A stretch of 64,000 nt of DNA, from NCBI RefSeq assembly GCF_949774925.1, contig NZ_OX458932.1, positions 124,001 through 188,000 of the forward strand, given 5' to 3'. A model generated the notes under the pieces. It was not told the origin of the DNA, did no database searches, and saw only the letters and a program-made list of their open reading frames with translations. Source of the stretch: Candidatus Methylacidiphilum fumarolicum (GTDB lineage: Bacteria; Verrucomicrobiota; Verrucomicrobiia; Methylacidiphilales; Methylacidiphilaceae). The stretch's first letter is position 1. Each line of letters begins with the position of its first letter. Of the stretch, positions 38,823 to 47,987 are shown piece by piece. The translations under genes and the position numbers were made by a program.

Positions 38823-39160
38823 TCACTTTGCATCGACAGTGTGGCTGCCGAATGTTGTTCCAAGGACATAGGGGATTTGAGTCCATCGGGTCATCATCGT
38901 TAGTAATACTGCATTCAATTCAACCGTTCGGAAGGCATGGGCATCGTAATTAATGCCACTTGAAGGGGAGTAATAGCAGGAGTTTGAGACTTGTCGTGTT
39001 TGTAGGTAGCATAAACGTAAGCAACATCTCCAAACCACAAGGTTAGTCGAAAGACCGAAGCGGTATTGGCGATGTACGATTGCTGTCATCGAACAACGGT
39101 AATACCATTGCATACATTTGGAAAAAGAAACATCGTCACCCTGAGGAAAGTGCTGCTTTA
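38823..39160 (-). pseudogene. Possible mauB (amine dehydrogenase large-subunit) scrap
   Basis: A minus-strand frame over 38940-39140 reads MFLFPNVCNG, then SYIANTASVFRLTL, GDVAYVYATY and ITMPMPSERLN with one stop. This is similar in order to the MauB beta-propeller stretch GGFLPNPV, FIAQASTVFSR, TDYVEVFDP, ELPDAPR. The position directly upstream of mauE fits the known order mauF-B-E-D-A. Identity is weak and from memory, so this is a tentative call. Confidence 0.25.
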
Positions 39161-39182
39161 GGGGTAGGAGGCAAGTTTACGA

Positions 39183-39420
39183 GTGAAAGCCGGGAAAGCC
39201 CACACTTTTAAGAGTGAGATGAGAGGCGGCTTCATTAAGTTGCAAATGTCTAATGGTTGCGGTATAATGCCTGGCCTTAGGGCTGGACCGGTCCGATCTA
39301 ACGCCTCTGGAGAAGGAGGCCGATGCACGGATACTGGGGAGCAACCCTGCTATTCGTGTAAGTTTCCTTCGGTGAAATAGGAAGCCCACTCTTTTAAAGG
39401 TAGGAGGAGGTCACACATAA
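39183..39420 (+). mobile_element. TnpB 3' end and IS605/IS607-type right end, remnant
   Basis: A plus-strand frame ends with SNASGEGGRCTDTGEQPCYS and PSVK before a stop. This resembles the variable TnpB C-terminal tail ending in VKQEAHSF, and the codons after the stop give EAHSFKGRRRSH. Two similar motifs, GGGAAAGCCCACACTTTTA near 39190 and GGAAGCCCACTCTTTTA near 39381, resemble the AAGCCCAC-type right-end hairpins of these elements. The body of TnpB is gone. Confidence 0.4.
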
Positions 39421-40052
39421 TGGGATTAAACAGTGTGCTCATGCCCCCTTCTGCATAAGCATTGTGTCGGGGCTTGTGGTTTATCTTGTTGATAGGATAC
39501 CCAAAAAAACGAAAAGTAGGATAACAATCGGAAGAAAGAGAAGCCATTCCCTCCTCGAACTAGAAACCCCTGGCTTCTACACCATGCTTGTTTCTGTGAT
39601 TGAAGACAAATCAACAACACCCCAAAGTGGTGGATCGAATTTGCCGCTTTTGTTACTTAGTTGAATAAAGGAAAAAAAGAATAGACTTTATAGATTTATA
39701 TCATTCCCCTGTCCTTGTTCTGAGCTTCAACGGACTAGTCGCTTATATCATTGTATACATTTTCTTTCCGTATTCCCAAGAAAGAATGCACTCTAAATTA
39801 CGAAGGTGCCTAAATGGAGGAATCCATCACGTAGTCTCATGGATGGGAGACTCTTGATCCTTGTCATCATTCCGGAATGGGAGTCTGTCAAGAGTAATGG
39901 TTAAAAAACGATCTATTGGTTTTCGTATGACGATATCTTTTTCTTTTCTGGAGATATCAGTTCGGAAAAGACTCGCAATGCGCTTCATCCACATGAAGAG
40001 ATAAGTTTTCGGATGGCCTCCTGTATATTTTTTATTCTTTTTCTATTCTTTT
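39421..40052. other. Gene-free stretch upstream of tRNA-Arg
   Basis: About 630 bp with short random frames only. Nothing in either strand resembles a known protein, and I saw no tRNA fragment or direct repeat that would mark an attachment site. Confidence 0.4.
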
Positions 40053-40126
40053 TGGGCCCTACAGGATTTGAACCTGTGACCTGCTGATCCGTAGTCAGCC
40101 GCTCTAATCCGCTGAGCTAAGGGCCC
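40053..40126 (-). tRNA. tRNA-Arg (anticodon ACG)
   Basis: Minus-strand cloverleaf: acceptor GGGCCCT pairs with AGGGCCC, D-arm GCTCAGCGGATTAGAGC, anticodon stem GCTGA/TCAGC with loop CTACGGA (anticodon ACG), and T-arm CACAGGTTCAAATCCTGT. CCA is not encoded. Its first 10 nt overlap the 3' end of the transglycosylase gene on the same strand. Right edge of the accessory region. Confidence 0.95.
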
Positions 40127-40794
40127 TGCTTTTCTATAGGAAGATCTTTTTTTAAATTTTGCTGTTGAGTTTTTTTGTTGGAAAGATTTTCCTTCCCATC
40201 CTCTCCTCCAAGAAATGTAAGCACCTCATTCCAAGAAAGCCAAAAAAACCCGTTTTTATATTCTTTATAGCGTCCGAGAATTTTTAAGATATAGCTTTTG
40301 GTAGAAGGAAAATCGATTTTTTGTAAAAAAGCTGCAGAACTTGTTGGATTTTGAGGATCTACCCAATGCAATGCATTGCGTCTTCCTGCATTATATTCAG
40401 CAAGAGCGAAAACAGCGGGATTGTCTGTTTTCTGCCACCGTTGCAGAGCCTGGCCTAAATACCAGCTGCCTATTTGAATGTTTAACTTGGGATCCAAAAG
40501 GGCATCGATCGAAATAGGATTGGTTTTTTCTTTCTGTATCCAATCCTTGAGTGCTGGTTCTCTTATTTGCATTAAGCCTCTTTCCCCATTTTTTCCTATT
40601 TTTTGAGGTCGAAAACGACTTTCTTTCCAAATGACCGCTTTGATGAGCAGAGGATCTACTCCATATTCATGAGCATATTCGGCAATGAGATCATCGTATT
40701 TCATTTCGATCTTTGAAGCGATATCCTGCCATAGAAAAAGGATGATGACGACTGTTAAAAATAGGATAAGAATCAGGTTAATCGTTTTTGTCAT
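40117..40794 (-). CDS. Soluble-type lytic transglycosylase
   Basis: 225 residues. An N-terminal membrane segment (LILILFLTVVIILFLW) is followed by an SLT domain: YGVDPLLIKAVIWKESRF carries the catalytic glutamate, GERGLMQI is the second motif, and ALAEYNAGRRNALHW the third, all typical of family 1 (Slt70/MltC-like) enzymes that cleave peptidoglycan to 1,6-anhydro ends. The stop codon lies inside the first 10 nt of tRNA-Arg. The last residues (KKDLPIEKQGP) are low-complexity and may have been added when the gene ran into the tRNA. Confidence 0.9.
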   Translation of the reverse strand: MTKTINLILILFLTVVIILFLWQDIASKIEMKYDDLIAEYAHEYGVDPLLIKAVIWKESRFRPQKIGKNGERGLMQIREPALKDWIQKEKTNPISIDALLDPKLNIQIGSWYLGQALQRWQKTDNPAVFALAEYNAGRRNALHWVDPQNPTSSAAFLQKIDFPSTKSYILKILGRYKEYKNGFFWLSWNEVLTFLGGEDGKENLSNKKTQQQNLKKDLPIEKQGP

Positions 40795-40945
40795 GATTTA
40801 TTTTTTAGGAAGAATATTCAAGATAGAAAGCCGTTCATCGATCTACGGAACCTCTGTTTTCTATTTTACTTAAAAAAGATATAAGATAAAGAAGGTCAAA
40901 ATATAATAAGCTCCAAAATAGCATAATCATCAACACATCTGCTAT

Positions 40946-41836
40946 ATGAAATTTCTTTTTAACCTTTTCAAAGGGGCTGCTTGGGGATGGATTAAACATA
41001 ATGCTTCGAAAATGGGAGCAGCCCTTTCCTGTTATATCCTATTTTCTATTATCCCTCTCATATTAGTACTCGTTTCCCTCGCCAGCCTTTTCCTTGATCC
41101 AATAAAAGTCAATCAAGAAATTCTATTTATTCTTTTACAAATTTTAGGGGATGAATCCATCAATCTTTTTAAGAATTCTCAATTTCATGTTTCTTTCGAA
41201 TTTTGGAAAAACCCTAGAGAACTTTTAACTGTGATTTTCTCTTTGCTGTTCGGAGCTTCTGGGGCATTTATGGAATTGCAAAAATCTCTTAATGAAATAT
41301 GGGAAATAGAACCCGGCAAGGAAGCCGGGATATGGCATTTTGTCCAAAGACAATTTTTATCTTTTTTTATCGTTTTTTTTTCTGGATTGTTACTGCTTCT
41401 TTTTCTTTTATTGTCCACAACTTTTTTGGAAACCGCTTCTTTTTTAAGGGAATTTTCTCCAGGGTTGAAAAAATACATTCCGGAAGGTATTCAATTGGCA
41501 AGTTTTATTATTGAAGGCCTTATATTTGCTTTGCTGTATAAAATCTTGCCTGATACAAAAGTTTTATTCAGAGACGTTTGGTTAGGAGCGGCTTTTGCTT
41601 CCACTTTAATTTTTATTGGTAAATCCTTATTATGGATATCCTTAAGAAAGAGTGCTGTGGCAACGATTTATGGCGCGGGAGGATCAGCCATAATGCTTCT
41701 ACTTTGGATATTTTACTGTTCTCAAATTTTCTTTTTTGGAGCCGAACTTTGCCGAGAATATGCGCTATCTACTTCAAAAGAAAGAAAAGCAGGCAAGATC
41801 AATCAAAACCGTTTCACCTATTTAAATCGTAGTTAG
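40946..41836 (+). CDS. YihY/BrkB family inner-membrane protein
   Basis: 296 residues, six hydrophobic helices. Markers of the family are MGAALSCYILFSIIPLILVLVS near the N-terminus, FGASGAFMELQKSLNEIWEI in the middle, and TIYGAGGSAIMLLLWIFYCSQIFFFGAEL near the C-terminus. Once annotated as ribonuclease BN, the family is now regarded as membrane proteins of uncertain function. Divergent from the transglycosylase gene. Confidence 0.9.
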   Translation: MKFLFNLFKGAAWGWIKHNASKMGAALSCYILFSIIPLILVLVSLASLFLDPIKVNQEILFILLQILGDESINLFKNSQFHVSFEFWKNPRELLTVIFSLLFGASGAFMELQKSLNEIWEIEPGKEAGIWHFVQRQFLSFFIVFFSGLLLLLFLLLSTTFLETASFLREFSPGLKKYIPEGIQLASFIIEGLIFALLYKILPDTKVLFRDVWLGAAFASTLIFIGKSLLWISLRKSAVATIYGAGGSAIMLLLWIFYCSQIFFFGAELCREYALSTSKERKAGKINQNRFTYLNRS

Positions 41837-41859
41837 GGAGTGTGTTTTTTCCTTAGAAA

Positions 41860-41946
41860 GCTGTGGAGGCTATTATAAAACGGCATTGAATAGATCGTTA
41901 TGGCCTTAATGAGGAGGTATCAATGGTTTTCATGAGCCTCCACAGC
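41860..41946. repeat. Perfect 12-bp inverted repeat enclosing 63 bp
   Basis: GCTGTGGAGGCT (41860-41871) and its exact complement AGCCTCCACAGC (41935-41946) enclose 63 bp containing a GAGGAGG tract. No T-run follows, so it is not a simple terminator. It may be a structured leader, a small RNA or a miniature element; I saw no second copy in this window. Confidence 0.4.
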
Positions 41947-42148
41947 CCTCTTTACAAAGCATTTTGTATGCCATTTGCTTTTAAGCCCATCTCACTCTTA
42001 TTGTTTCTTTTTTCTGGATATTTTTCTTTAGATGGCTGTTTTTCAACTTTTTATTTATAAGCATATGAAATAAAATATAATAAAGTCTTTCTCTATGAAA
42101 ATGTTAGAGATTGGCTTGAGGATTAAACGAAAAGGAGAGAGAAAAATT

Positions 42149-42568
42149 ATGAAAAAAATTGCACTTTTATTATCCAGCCTTGCATTTTTAGGATTTGGCT
42201 CTGGCATAGTTCCGCTTTATGGCCAGACTCACCATCGTCATCATCATGAACAAGGAACAACAATGAAATTTCATCATATGCATGAAATGATTAATCACGC
42301 TGTCGAAATGGCAGCCGAAGGTTCTAATCTTATCATGCTAGGTGAAATGGGAATGTCTCCTGGAATCGATGAACTATCGATCGACCATGGCAGACATCAC
42401 ATAAGGGAAGCCAGAAGCCTTATTAATAGCGTCTTAGAAAGCAAAACAATGAAGGAGCTTCATAGTCAAGGATTAGGGGAAAGCTCCGAAATGACTTATA
42501 CACACAAGCTTGCTGACAAAGCCAAAGAATATATAGATCTGGTCGCCCAAATGCATTCTGTCAAATAA
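42149..42568 (+). CDS. Exported His/Met-rich small protein
   Basis: 139 residues from the ATG at 42149, which has AAAGGAGAGA upstream and begins a signal peptide (KKIALLLSSLAFLGFGSGI). The mature N-terminus is strikingly rich in His and Met (THHRHHHEQ, FHHMHEMINHAVEMA), with more His further on (DHGRHHIREAR). The rest is helical. I do not know the family. Composition suggests periplasmic binding of copper, nickel or zinc. A strong terminator follows it, so it is a separate unit from the TonB receptor downstream. Confidence 0.7.
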   Translation: MKKIALLLSSLAFLGFGSGIVPLYGQTHHRHHHEQGTTMKFHHMHEMINHAVEMAAEGSNLIMLGEMGMSPGIDELSIDHGRHHIREARSLINSVLESKTMKELHSQGLGESSEMTYTHKLADKAKEYIDLVAQMHSVK

Positions 42569-42582
42569 AATGACAAGAGGAG

Positions 42583-42619
42583 GAGTGGGCTCTTTCAAAT
42601 GAGCCCGCTCTTTTTTTTT
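42583..42619 (+). terminator. Rho-independent terminator
   Basis: GAGTGGGCTC, an 8-nt loop, GAGCCCGCTC (10-bp stem with one G-T pair) and a run of nine T. It closes the His-rich gene 14 bp after its stop codon. Confidence 0.85.
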
Positions 42620-42906
42620 CAATTATTCCTTGGGCTCTTTTCCCTTTAGAATGGCATCCTCTTATGGGGAATAAGAAGTTGTGAGTATGGAATGTATTAT
42701 GCCTTTTTTTATATGGAAAATTGGAGCATAAATTTTCTTCTATTGTATTTTTGGGTGGAATTTCACTCATGATTTTTTTTATTTTTTTTAAATTCTAAAT
42801 TTTTTTCACTATTTTTTGCTCCTTTTAATTTTCCTCCCTTTAAAAAATCAGGCTCTTTAATATCTCCAAAGCTTTTGGCATACCTTTTGCTAAGGGATCG
42901 TACGCT

Positions 42907-45384
42907 ATGAAAAGAGTCTCAATGATTGCGTTTCTGGGCATGGTTATTTTTTTGTTATTCTTAGCAAACAATGGATTTGGGTCTGAAGATCAGCCGATAA
43001 GCCAAAAAGAATCGACTGTAGCCGTAGGGTTGGATCCAGATAATCCTGGGAAGGAAACTCCATCCAAAGCCAAAACAGCCAAAAAGTCTGCTGATGCTGA
43101 TAGGAATAGACAAGATTATATGCCAGAAAAGTCAGAAGTTATTTATACGCAAAGGACTCTAGAAGAAACCGTTAGCCAACTTCCTGAAGTGCAAGTCATT
43201 GCCGTAACTCCTTTGCCGGGGATGGGCCAGCCGCTAGAAAATTTGCCTGGGAATTATCAACTAGCCAAAGGAGAAACATGGTTAAGGCAAGAAGAGTTTA
43301 GCCTACCGCAATTTATGGAAAGGAACATGGCTAGCGTTAATGAAGTCAATCTCAATGGTAATCCTTTTTTGCCTAATATCAACTATCGTGGCTTTGCGGC
43401 TTCGCCTATTCCTGGTACTCCTGTAGGGATTTCCGTTTTTTATGATGGAGTAAGGATTAATGAACCCTTTACAAACAATGTTCTTTGGGATTATGTGCCT
43501 CAGTTAGCTGTTTCCACGATGGAAGTAGTTCCAGGTTCAAATCCTATTTATGGACAGAATACTCTTGGAGGGGCCTTGGTAATTCAAACAAAGGATGGAA
43601 GGCGTAATCCAGGCTCCATGATCCAGGATTATGCTGGAGCATGGGGAACCAATGATCTTGAATTTCAACATGGGGGTTATAAGGGAAAATGGGACTGGTT
43701 TTTGTCTGGCAACTGGTTTAGTCAAGAAGGTTGGAGACAGCAAAGTTCAAGCTATGTCAAGCAGCTTTTTGGGAAAATAGGCTATCATGACGAGGGGACA
43801 GGAACCGACATTCATTTAGAATATACGGGGGCTGATAATCTATTAAATATTTTGGGCCCTACTCCTGTGGATATGATCCAGACAGCAGGCAATTCCATGA
43901 TCTATACAGGGCCTAACCCTCAGCATGACAATCTGAACCTTGTCAATCTATTCGCTACTCAGGCCCTAACGGAAGAATGGACTATAGGAGGGAATGCTTA
44001 TTTTAGAGAATCTGACTTTTCTTTTAATAACGGAAATATCGCCAATAATGTGGATCAGTTTCTAGGGTTTAACTATCCCCTGGATGCTCAAGCCTTGGAT
44101 GAAAATGGAATGCCCATTCCAGCCGGAGAATGGGATTTTGGGAATATCAATCAAACAGGCGCAGGGGCGCGGATTCAAGGACAATGGGATAAAAAACTGG
44201 GTTCCATGGAAAATTATATGATTGCAGGAGCAAGTTTTGATTGGTCTCAGAGTATATTTAATTCTGGCTTTTATCCTGCGGCCATGGGAGCCAATTACAA
44301 TAATATAACGATTCCTGGTTTTCCTTTTCAACAACAGTTTGTGGTACCTGGATTTTCGGACTTCGTCGGATTGTATCTGACTGACACATTTTCTCCCACC
44401 CCTTGGTTTCACCTTACAGGAGCGTTAAGAGACAATTATGCGCAAATCACTATTGGTGGTTTTGGCGTAGATAATAATGGGGAGACCGTTTCATTGAATG
44501 CCGCAGAGAGGTTTCAGCAACTAACCCCAGCAGCCGGGTTTACATTTCAGCCGCTTATGGCTTTTGGGATCCATGATCCACAAATAAAAGATTTAACCTT
44601 TTTTTTCAACTATAGTGAAAGTTTTAGGGCCCCCATGCCTGGAGAGATTACAGGAGCGAATCCAGTCATCCCTGTCATTCTTCCCATTGCACAGCTGGGT
44701 GATCCTATGCTTGCTCCCGTTCTTGCTCAGACTTTCGAAAGTGGCCTTCGGGGATCGATTAAACCAAGTCAGTTATCGTGGGCTCTTTCCTTTTATCGAA
44801 CAGATATTGCCAACAACATTGTTTTTCAGAATACCGGTCATTCTAGCGCTGGATTTTTTCAAAATGTAGCGGCAGAAAGAAATCAGGGAGTAGAAATCAC
44901 CTTACAGGGAAATTACAAAAAACTGGGTTGGTTTGCTAATTGGTCATTTCTGGAAGCAACCTTTCAGTCCTCACTTTTTTTGGAAAATGCAATTAGCCCT
45001 TCAGTGCCTGTCTCTCCAGGGAACAGGCTTCCAAACCTGCCGGAACAGATGTTTAAAGCTGGTATCAGTTATCAGATATTCCCGAGGTGGCTCATTTCAG
45101 CTGATTTTCAATACTATTCCAGCCGATTCCTTTACGGTGATTGGGCGAATGTGTATCCAATGCTGAGAGGCTTTTCTGTTCTAAATATTCAAAGCTATGT
45201 TACCATTAATCGGTATGTCCAGCTCTTTGCTTTTGCTACTAATGTTTTCAATGAATTTTACGCTGGAGCAGGGATGATCTCCCAGAATGTGTTTACTGGA
45301 GCCCCTAATGGGGGAACCATCGTACCTTTTATCACTCCTGGTTCTCCTTTTGGAATATGGGGAGGAGCAAGAATAACTTTTTGA
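42907..45384 (+). CDS. TonB-dependent outer-membrane receptor
   Basis: 825 residues. Signal peptide (SMIAFLGMVIFLLFLANNGFG), a charged linker to about residue 85, then a TonB-box-like LPEVQVIAVTP and plug domain (PNINYRGFAASPIPG, ISVFYDGVRINEPF, MEVVPGSNPIYGQNTLGGAL). The barrel ends IWGGARITF with terminal Phe. It differs from the other two receptors in the window and is closer to the general porin-like/cobalamin-type receptors than to siderophore receptors; the substrate is unknown. No metal-repressor box was seen upstream. Confidence 0.9.
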   Translation: MKRVSMIAFLGMVIFLLFLANNGFGSEDQPISQKESTVAVGLDPDNPGKETPSKAKTAKKSADADRNRQDYMPEKSEVIYTQRTLEETVSQLPEVQVIAVTPLPGMGQPLENLPGNYQLAKGETWLRQEEFSLPQFMERNMASVNEVNLNGNPFLPNINYRGFAASPIPGTPVGISVFYDGVRINEPFTNNVLWDYVPQLAVSTMEVVPGSNPIYGQNTLGGALVIQTKDGRRNPGSMIQDYAGAWGTNDLEFQHGGYKGKWDWFLSGNWFSQEGWRQQSSSYVKQLFGKIGYHDEGTGTDIHLEYTGADNLLNILGPTPVDMIQTAGNSMIYTGPNPQHDNLNLVNLFATQALTEEWTIGGNAYFRESDFSFNNGNIANNVDQFLGFNYPLDAQALDENGMPIPAGEWDFGNINQTGAGARIQGQWDKKLGSMENYMIAGASFDWSQSIFNSGFYPAAMGANYNNITIPGFPFQQQFVVPGFSDFVGLYLTDTFSPTPWFHLTGALRDNYAQITIGGFGVDNNGETVSLNAAERFQQLTPAAGFTFQPLMAFGIHDPQIKDLTFFFNYSESFRAPMPGEITGANPVIPVILPIAQLGDPMLAPVLAQTFESGLRGSIKPSQLSWALSFYRTDIANNIVFQNTGHSSAGFFQNVAAERNQGVEITLQGNYKKLGWFANWSFLEATFQSSLFLENAISPSVPVSPGNRLPNLPEQMFKAGISYQIFPRWLISADFQYYSSRFLYGDWANVYPMLRGFSVLNIQSYVTINRYVQLFAFATNVFNEFYAGAGMISQNVFTGAPNGGTIVPFITPGSPFGIWGGARITF

Positions 45385-45608
45385 GCATCAGATTGGTTGG
45401 TCCTTTTTTTCGATTGTCTCTTTCTCTCTATGTCCTCTCTTTCCGCATCTCCTAGGTGCTTACTGGTTTTGGCGGCAGATTCCTGATTATGAGCGAAATG
45501 CATCAGAAGGGTTTTTTTGATGAGCATATCTTTTCTACAAAAGAATCTGCTAGCTAGCTTAGCTATGTTGATTGGAAGGCGTGGAAGGAGTATTTGGTAG
45601 TGTTTTTT

Positions 45609-46031
45609 TTATTCAACGCTGTCTTGAAGGACAAAGATGTTTTCATCAACTCCAAGAAACTTAGAAGCCTTTTTGACATACTCGTCCCTCAAGTGTAGAT
45701 CGGTGAATTTTTTCAAAGCTCTATGAGCAGCTAAAAAAGCATAATCTTTTAGTATGGGGCGTAAGGAAAATTGACTGTTTTTAGAGCTGAACAAGTAAAA
45801 AGAATTATTATGATTATCTTTAATGAGTAATTCGGCTTCTTCTTTATCTTGATTTTCTTGAGAGACTCTAAGATCTAAACATTCGTAATGAGCAATCAAA
45901 AACTGATGAACATCTCTAACTATTGATGTATGGGCAGTTGCCATAGAAAAAAAAACCATGAGAAACATTGTAAAGGTCGTACGAATAGAAAACCGCAACG
46001 CAACGTTTCTCCTATTTCTTTCTTTTTCCAT
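45609..46031 (-). CDS. Exported protein of unknown function
   Basis: 140 residues. An N-terminal segment (TTFTMFLMVFFSMATAHTS) looks like a signal peptide, possibly from a later Met. The rest is charged, with no cysteine pair or known motif; HRALKKFTDLHLRDEYVKKA is helical. It may be a small periplasmic protein. Convergent with the TonB receptor at 42907-45384. Confidence 0.5.
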   Translation of the reverse strand: MEKERNRRNVALRFSIRTTFTMFLMVFFSMATAHTSIVRDVHQFLIAHYECLDLRVSQENQDKEEAELLIKDNHNNSFYLFSSKNSQFSLRPILKDYAFLAAHRALKKFTDLHLRDEYVKKASKFLGVDENIFVLQDSVE

Positions 46032-46658
46032 GTTCTCTACAACTACTAATTCGTTTGACTGTCTTGAGTTTCTATTTTCTTAAAAGAGAAATACATTTCT
46101 TCTTTTTCTATCTTAGAAGTAGAAAACTAAGAGCTTCTCAAAACAAAGTTCACTGTTAAAAAAGACATTTTTCCTTGTGGATCTTGCAATCTGATTGGAT
46201 AGGATAGGCAATTCAAAAGATAGTTGCTCTGACTATTTTCTATTCATTTCTGGAATTGGAACAAATTGGACAGATAAATGAACCTCTGCTAGGTTAGGCT
46301 GTCATTCTAGAGCATGAATCCAGTTAAAACGATTTGTTGTTAGGGCATACATACCAGAGGAAAGGACTTTTAAAAATAAGTCTTTTGAGGATTGAAATAG
46401 CCATGGATGGAGAATCGATCGCTTTCCCACAATAAGGCACAAAGAAAAGCTCAGGCTAATGAACAGCAAAAGAAGATCCTTTGGCTTTACCCATACAATG
46501 TTTTGCTAATCTACAATCCACTTAAACTAAAAAAGCTTTTTCTCTACTCATTTGTGGAGCCATCCTCTTGCCTTGGAAAGGGGATGGAAAAAGGATAAAT
46601 TATTCAAAAATGTTTGAGTATAGTAGTTAAGTACTAAAACAAAAAGGAAGTTGTCAAA
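46032..46658. other. Gene-free stretch before mnmE
   Basis: About 630 bp. The only frame (46407-46598) lacks a credible start site and resembles nothing. No RNA gene or repeat was recognised. Confidence 0.45.
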
Positions 46659-47984
46659 GTGCAAAATACAATAGTTGCTCCGGCCACCCCTCCGGCTATT
46701 TCTGCCATAGCTATTGTGCGGATGAGTGGGCCAGAAAGCCTATGGATTATCAATTCATTGTTAAAAAAACCTCCCTATTGGGAACCTCAAAGGCTGTATT
46801 ACAAAAAACTTTTTTTTGAAGAGGAACTCATAGACGACGTGGTATTGTCTTATTGGAAATCTCCAAAGTCTTATACTGGCGAAGATATGGTGGAGATATC
46901 GTGCCACGGTAATCCCTTTATAGTTGAAAAGATTCTTGAGGCCTGTCAGAAGCGTGGAGCAAGGCTAGCTGCTCCTGGTGAATTTACTAAACGGGCTTTT
47001 TTAAATGGGAAAATCGATTTAACGCAAGCTGAATCTGTCATTGACATTATCCATGCAGGCGGATCTTTGGCTTTAAAATCGGCCCAAGCGTTACAATCGG
47101 GTGGGTTATCTAGAGTTTTGTTGGCGATACGCGAAGAGTTGATCGATATTGTTTCTGAGCTTGAAGCCTATATAGATTTTCCTGAAGAGGATATTCAACC
47201 AAGGGTAGGGGAACAAATTATTGCCAAGCTATCAGAAATTGAAAAAAAACTTCAAAACTTACTCTCTTCTGCTTCTTTAAGCAGAGTTTTGAAAGAGGGC
47301 TTTACCATTGTTTTGGCTGGATCACCCAATGTTGGCAAGTCAAGTTTATTCAATGCCTTGCTTAAAGAAAACCGGGCTATTGTTTCTCCACATCCAGGAA
47401 CGACAAGAGACACAATCGAAGCTGAGTGTCGCATTTCCTCCTTCCTTGTTAAAATTGTTGATACGGCCGGCCAGAGACAATCTGTTGACGAGATAGAAGC
47501 TGAAGGGATAAGAAGAGCCAAAGAGGCAGTTAAAAAAGGGGATCTGATTATCCATCTTGTTTCGGCACCTGATCCTCCTTCCTCAGATCCTTTTGTTTTG
47601 GATGAGCTTTTGCCTGAACAGAGAGTAATTCTGGTTGCATCGAAAGCAGACTTAGGCATTCATCCATTAAATCAAGAAAGACTGGCTGTTTCTGTAGTGA
47701 CGGGGAGGGGAATGGAAGAGCTTGAAGAAAAGATAAAAGATATTTTAACTGGATTCTTTCCTCGCGATTTTTCCTATGGAATCAATTCCAGGCAAGCGGT
47801 GGCAATAGAGAAGGTATTGACAGCGATTAAAAGAGGGATAATGGGGATTAGAGAGAAGAGGCTTCCTGAGCTTATTAGTAGCGAGTTAAGATATGGTTTG
47901 GAAGCAATAGGGGAAGTTGTCGGCTTTACAAGTTCGGAGGACATTTTGGATAAAATTTTTCAGAAATTTTGTATTGGAAAATGA
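46659..47984 (+). CDS. mnmE: tRNA modification GTPase
   Basis: With MnmG it makes the 5-carboxymethylaminomethyl group on wobble uridine. 441 residues from a GTG start. The N-terminal folate-binding domain begins TIVAPATPPAISAIAIVRMSG; the G-domain has GSPNVGKSSLFNALL (G1), TTRDTIEAE (G2) and DTAGQR (G3); the protein ends with the invariant CIGK, whose cysteine is needed for modification. pyrD starts 3 bp after the stop. Confidence 0.96.
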   Translation: MQNTIVAPATPPAISAIAIVRMSGPESLWIINSLLKKPPYWEPQRLYYKKLFFEEELIDDVVLSYWKSPKSYTGEDMVEISCHGNPFIVEKILEACQKRGARLAAPGEFTKRAFLNGKIDLTQAESVIDIIHAGGSLALKSAQALQSGGLSRVLLAIREELIDIVSELEAYIDFPEEDIQPRVGEQIIAKLSEIEKKLQNLLSSASLSRVLKEGFTIVLAGSPNVGKSSLFNALLKENRAIVSPHPGTTRDTIEAECRISSFLVKIVDTAGQRQSVDEIEAEGIRRAKEAVKKGDLIIHLVSAPDPPSSDPFVLDELLPEQRVILVASKADLGIHPLNQERLAVSVVTGRGMEELEEKIKDILTGFFPRDFSYGINSRQAVAIEKVLTAIKRGIMGIREKRLPELISSELRYGLEAIGEVVGFTSSEDILDKIFQKFCIGK

Positions 47985-47987
47985 CTG

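Noticed and set aside
46407-46598. 63-residue plus-strand frame before mnmE
   Set aside because: No ribosome-binding site, no similarity, and AT-rich random-like composition.
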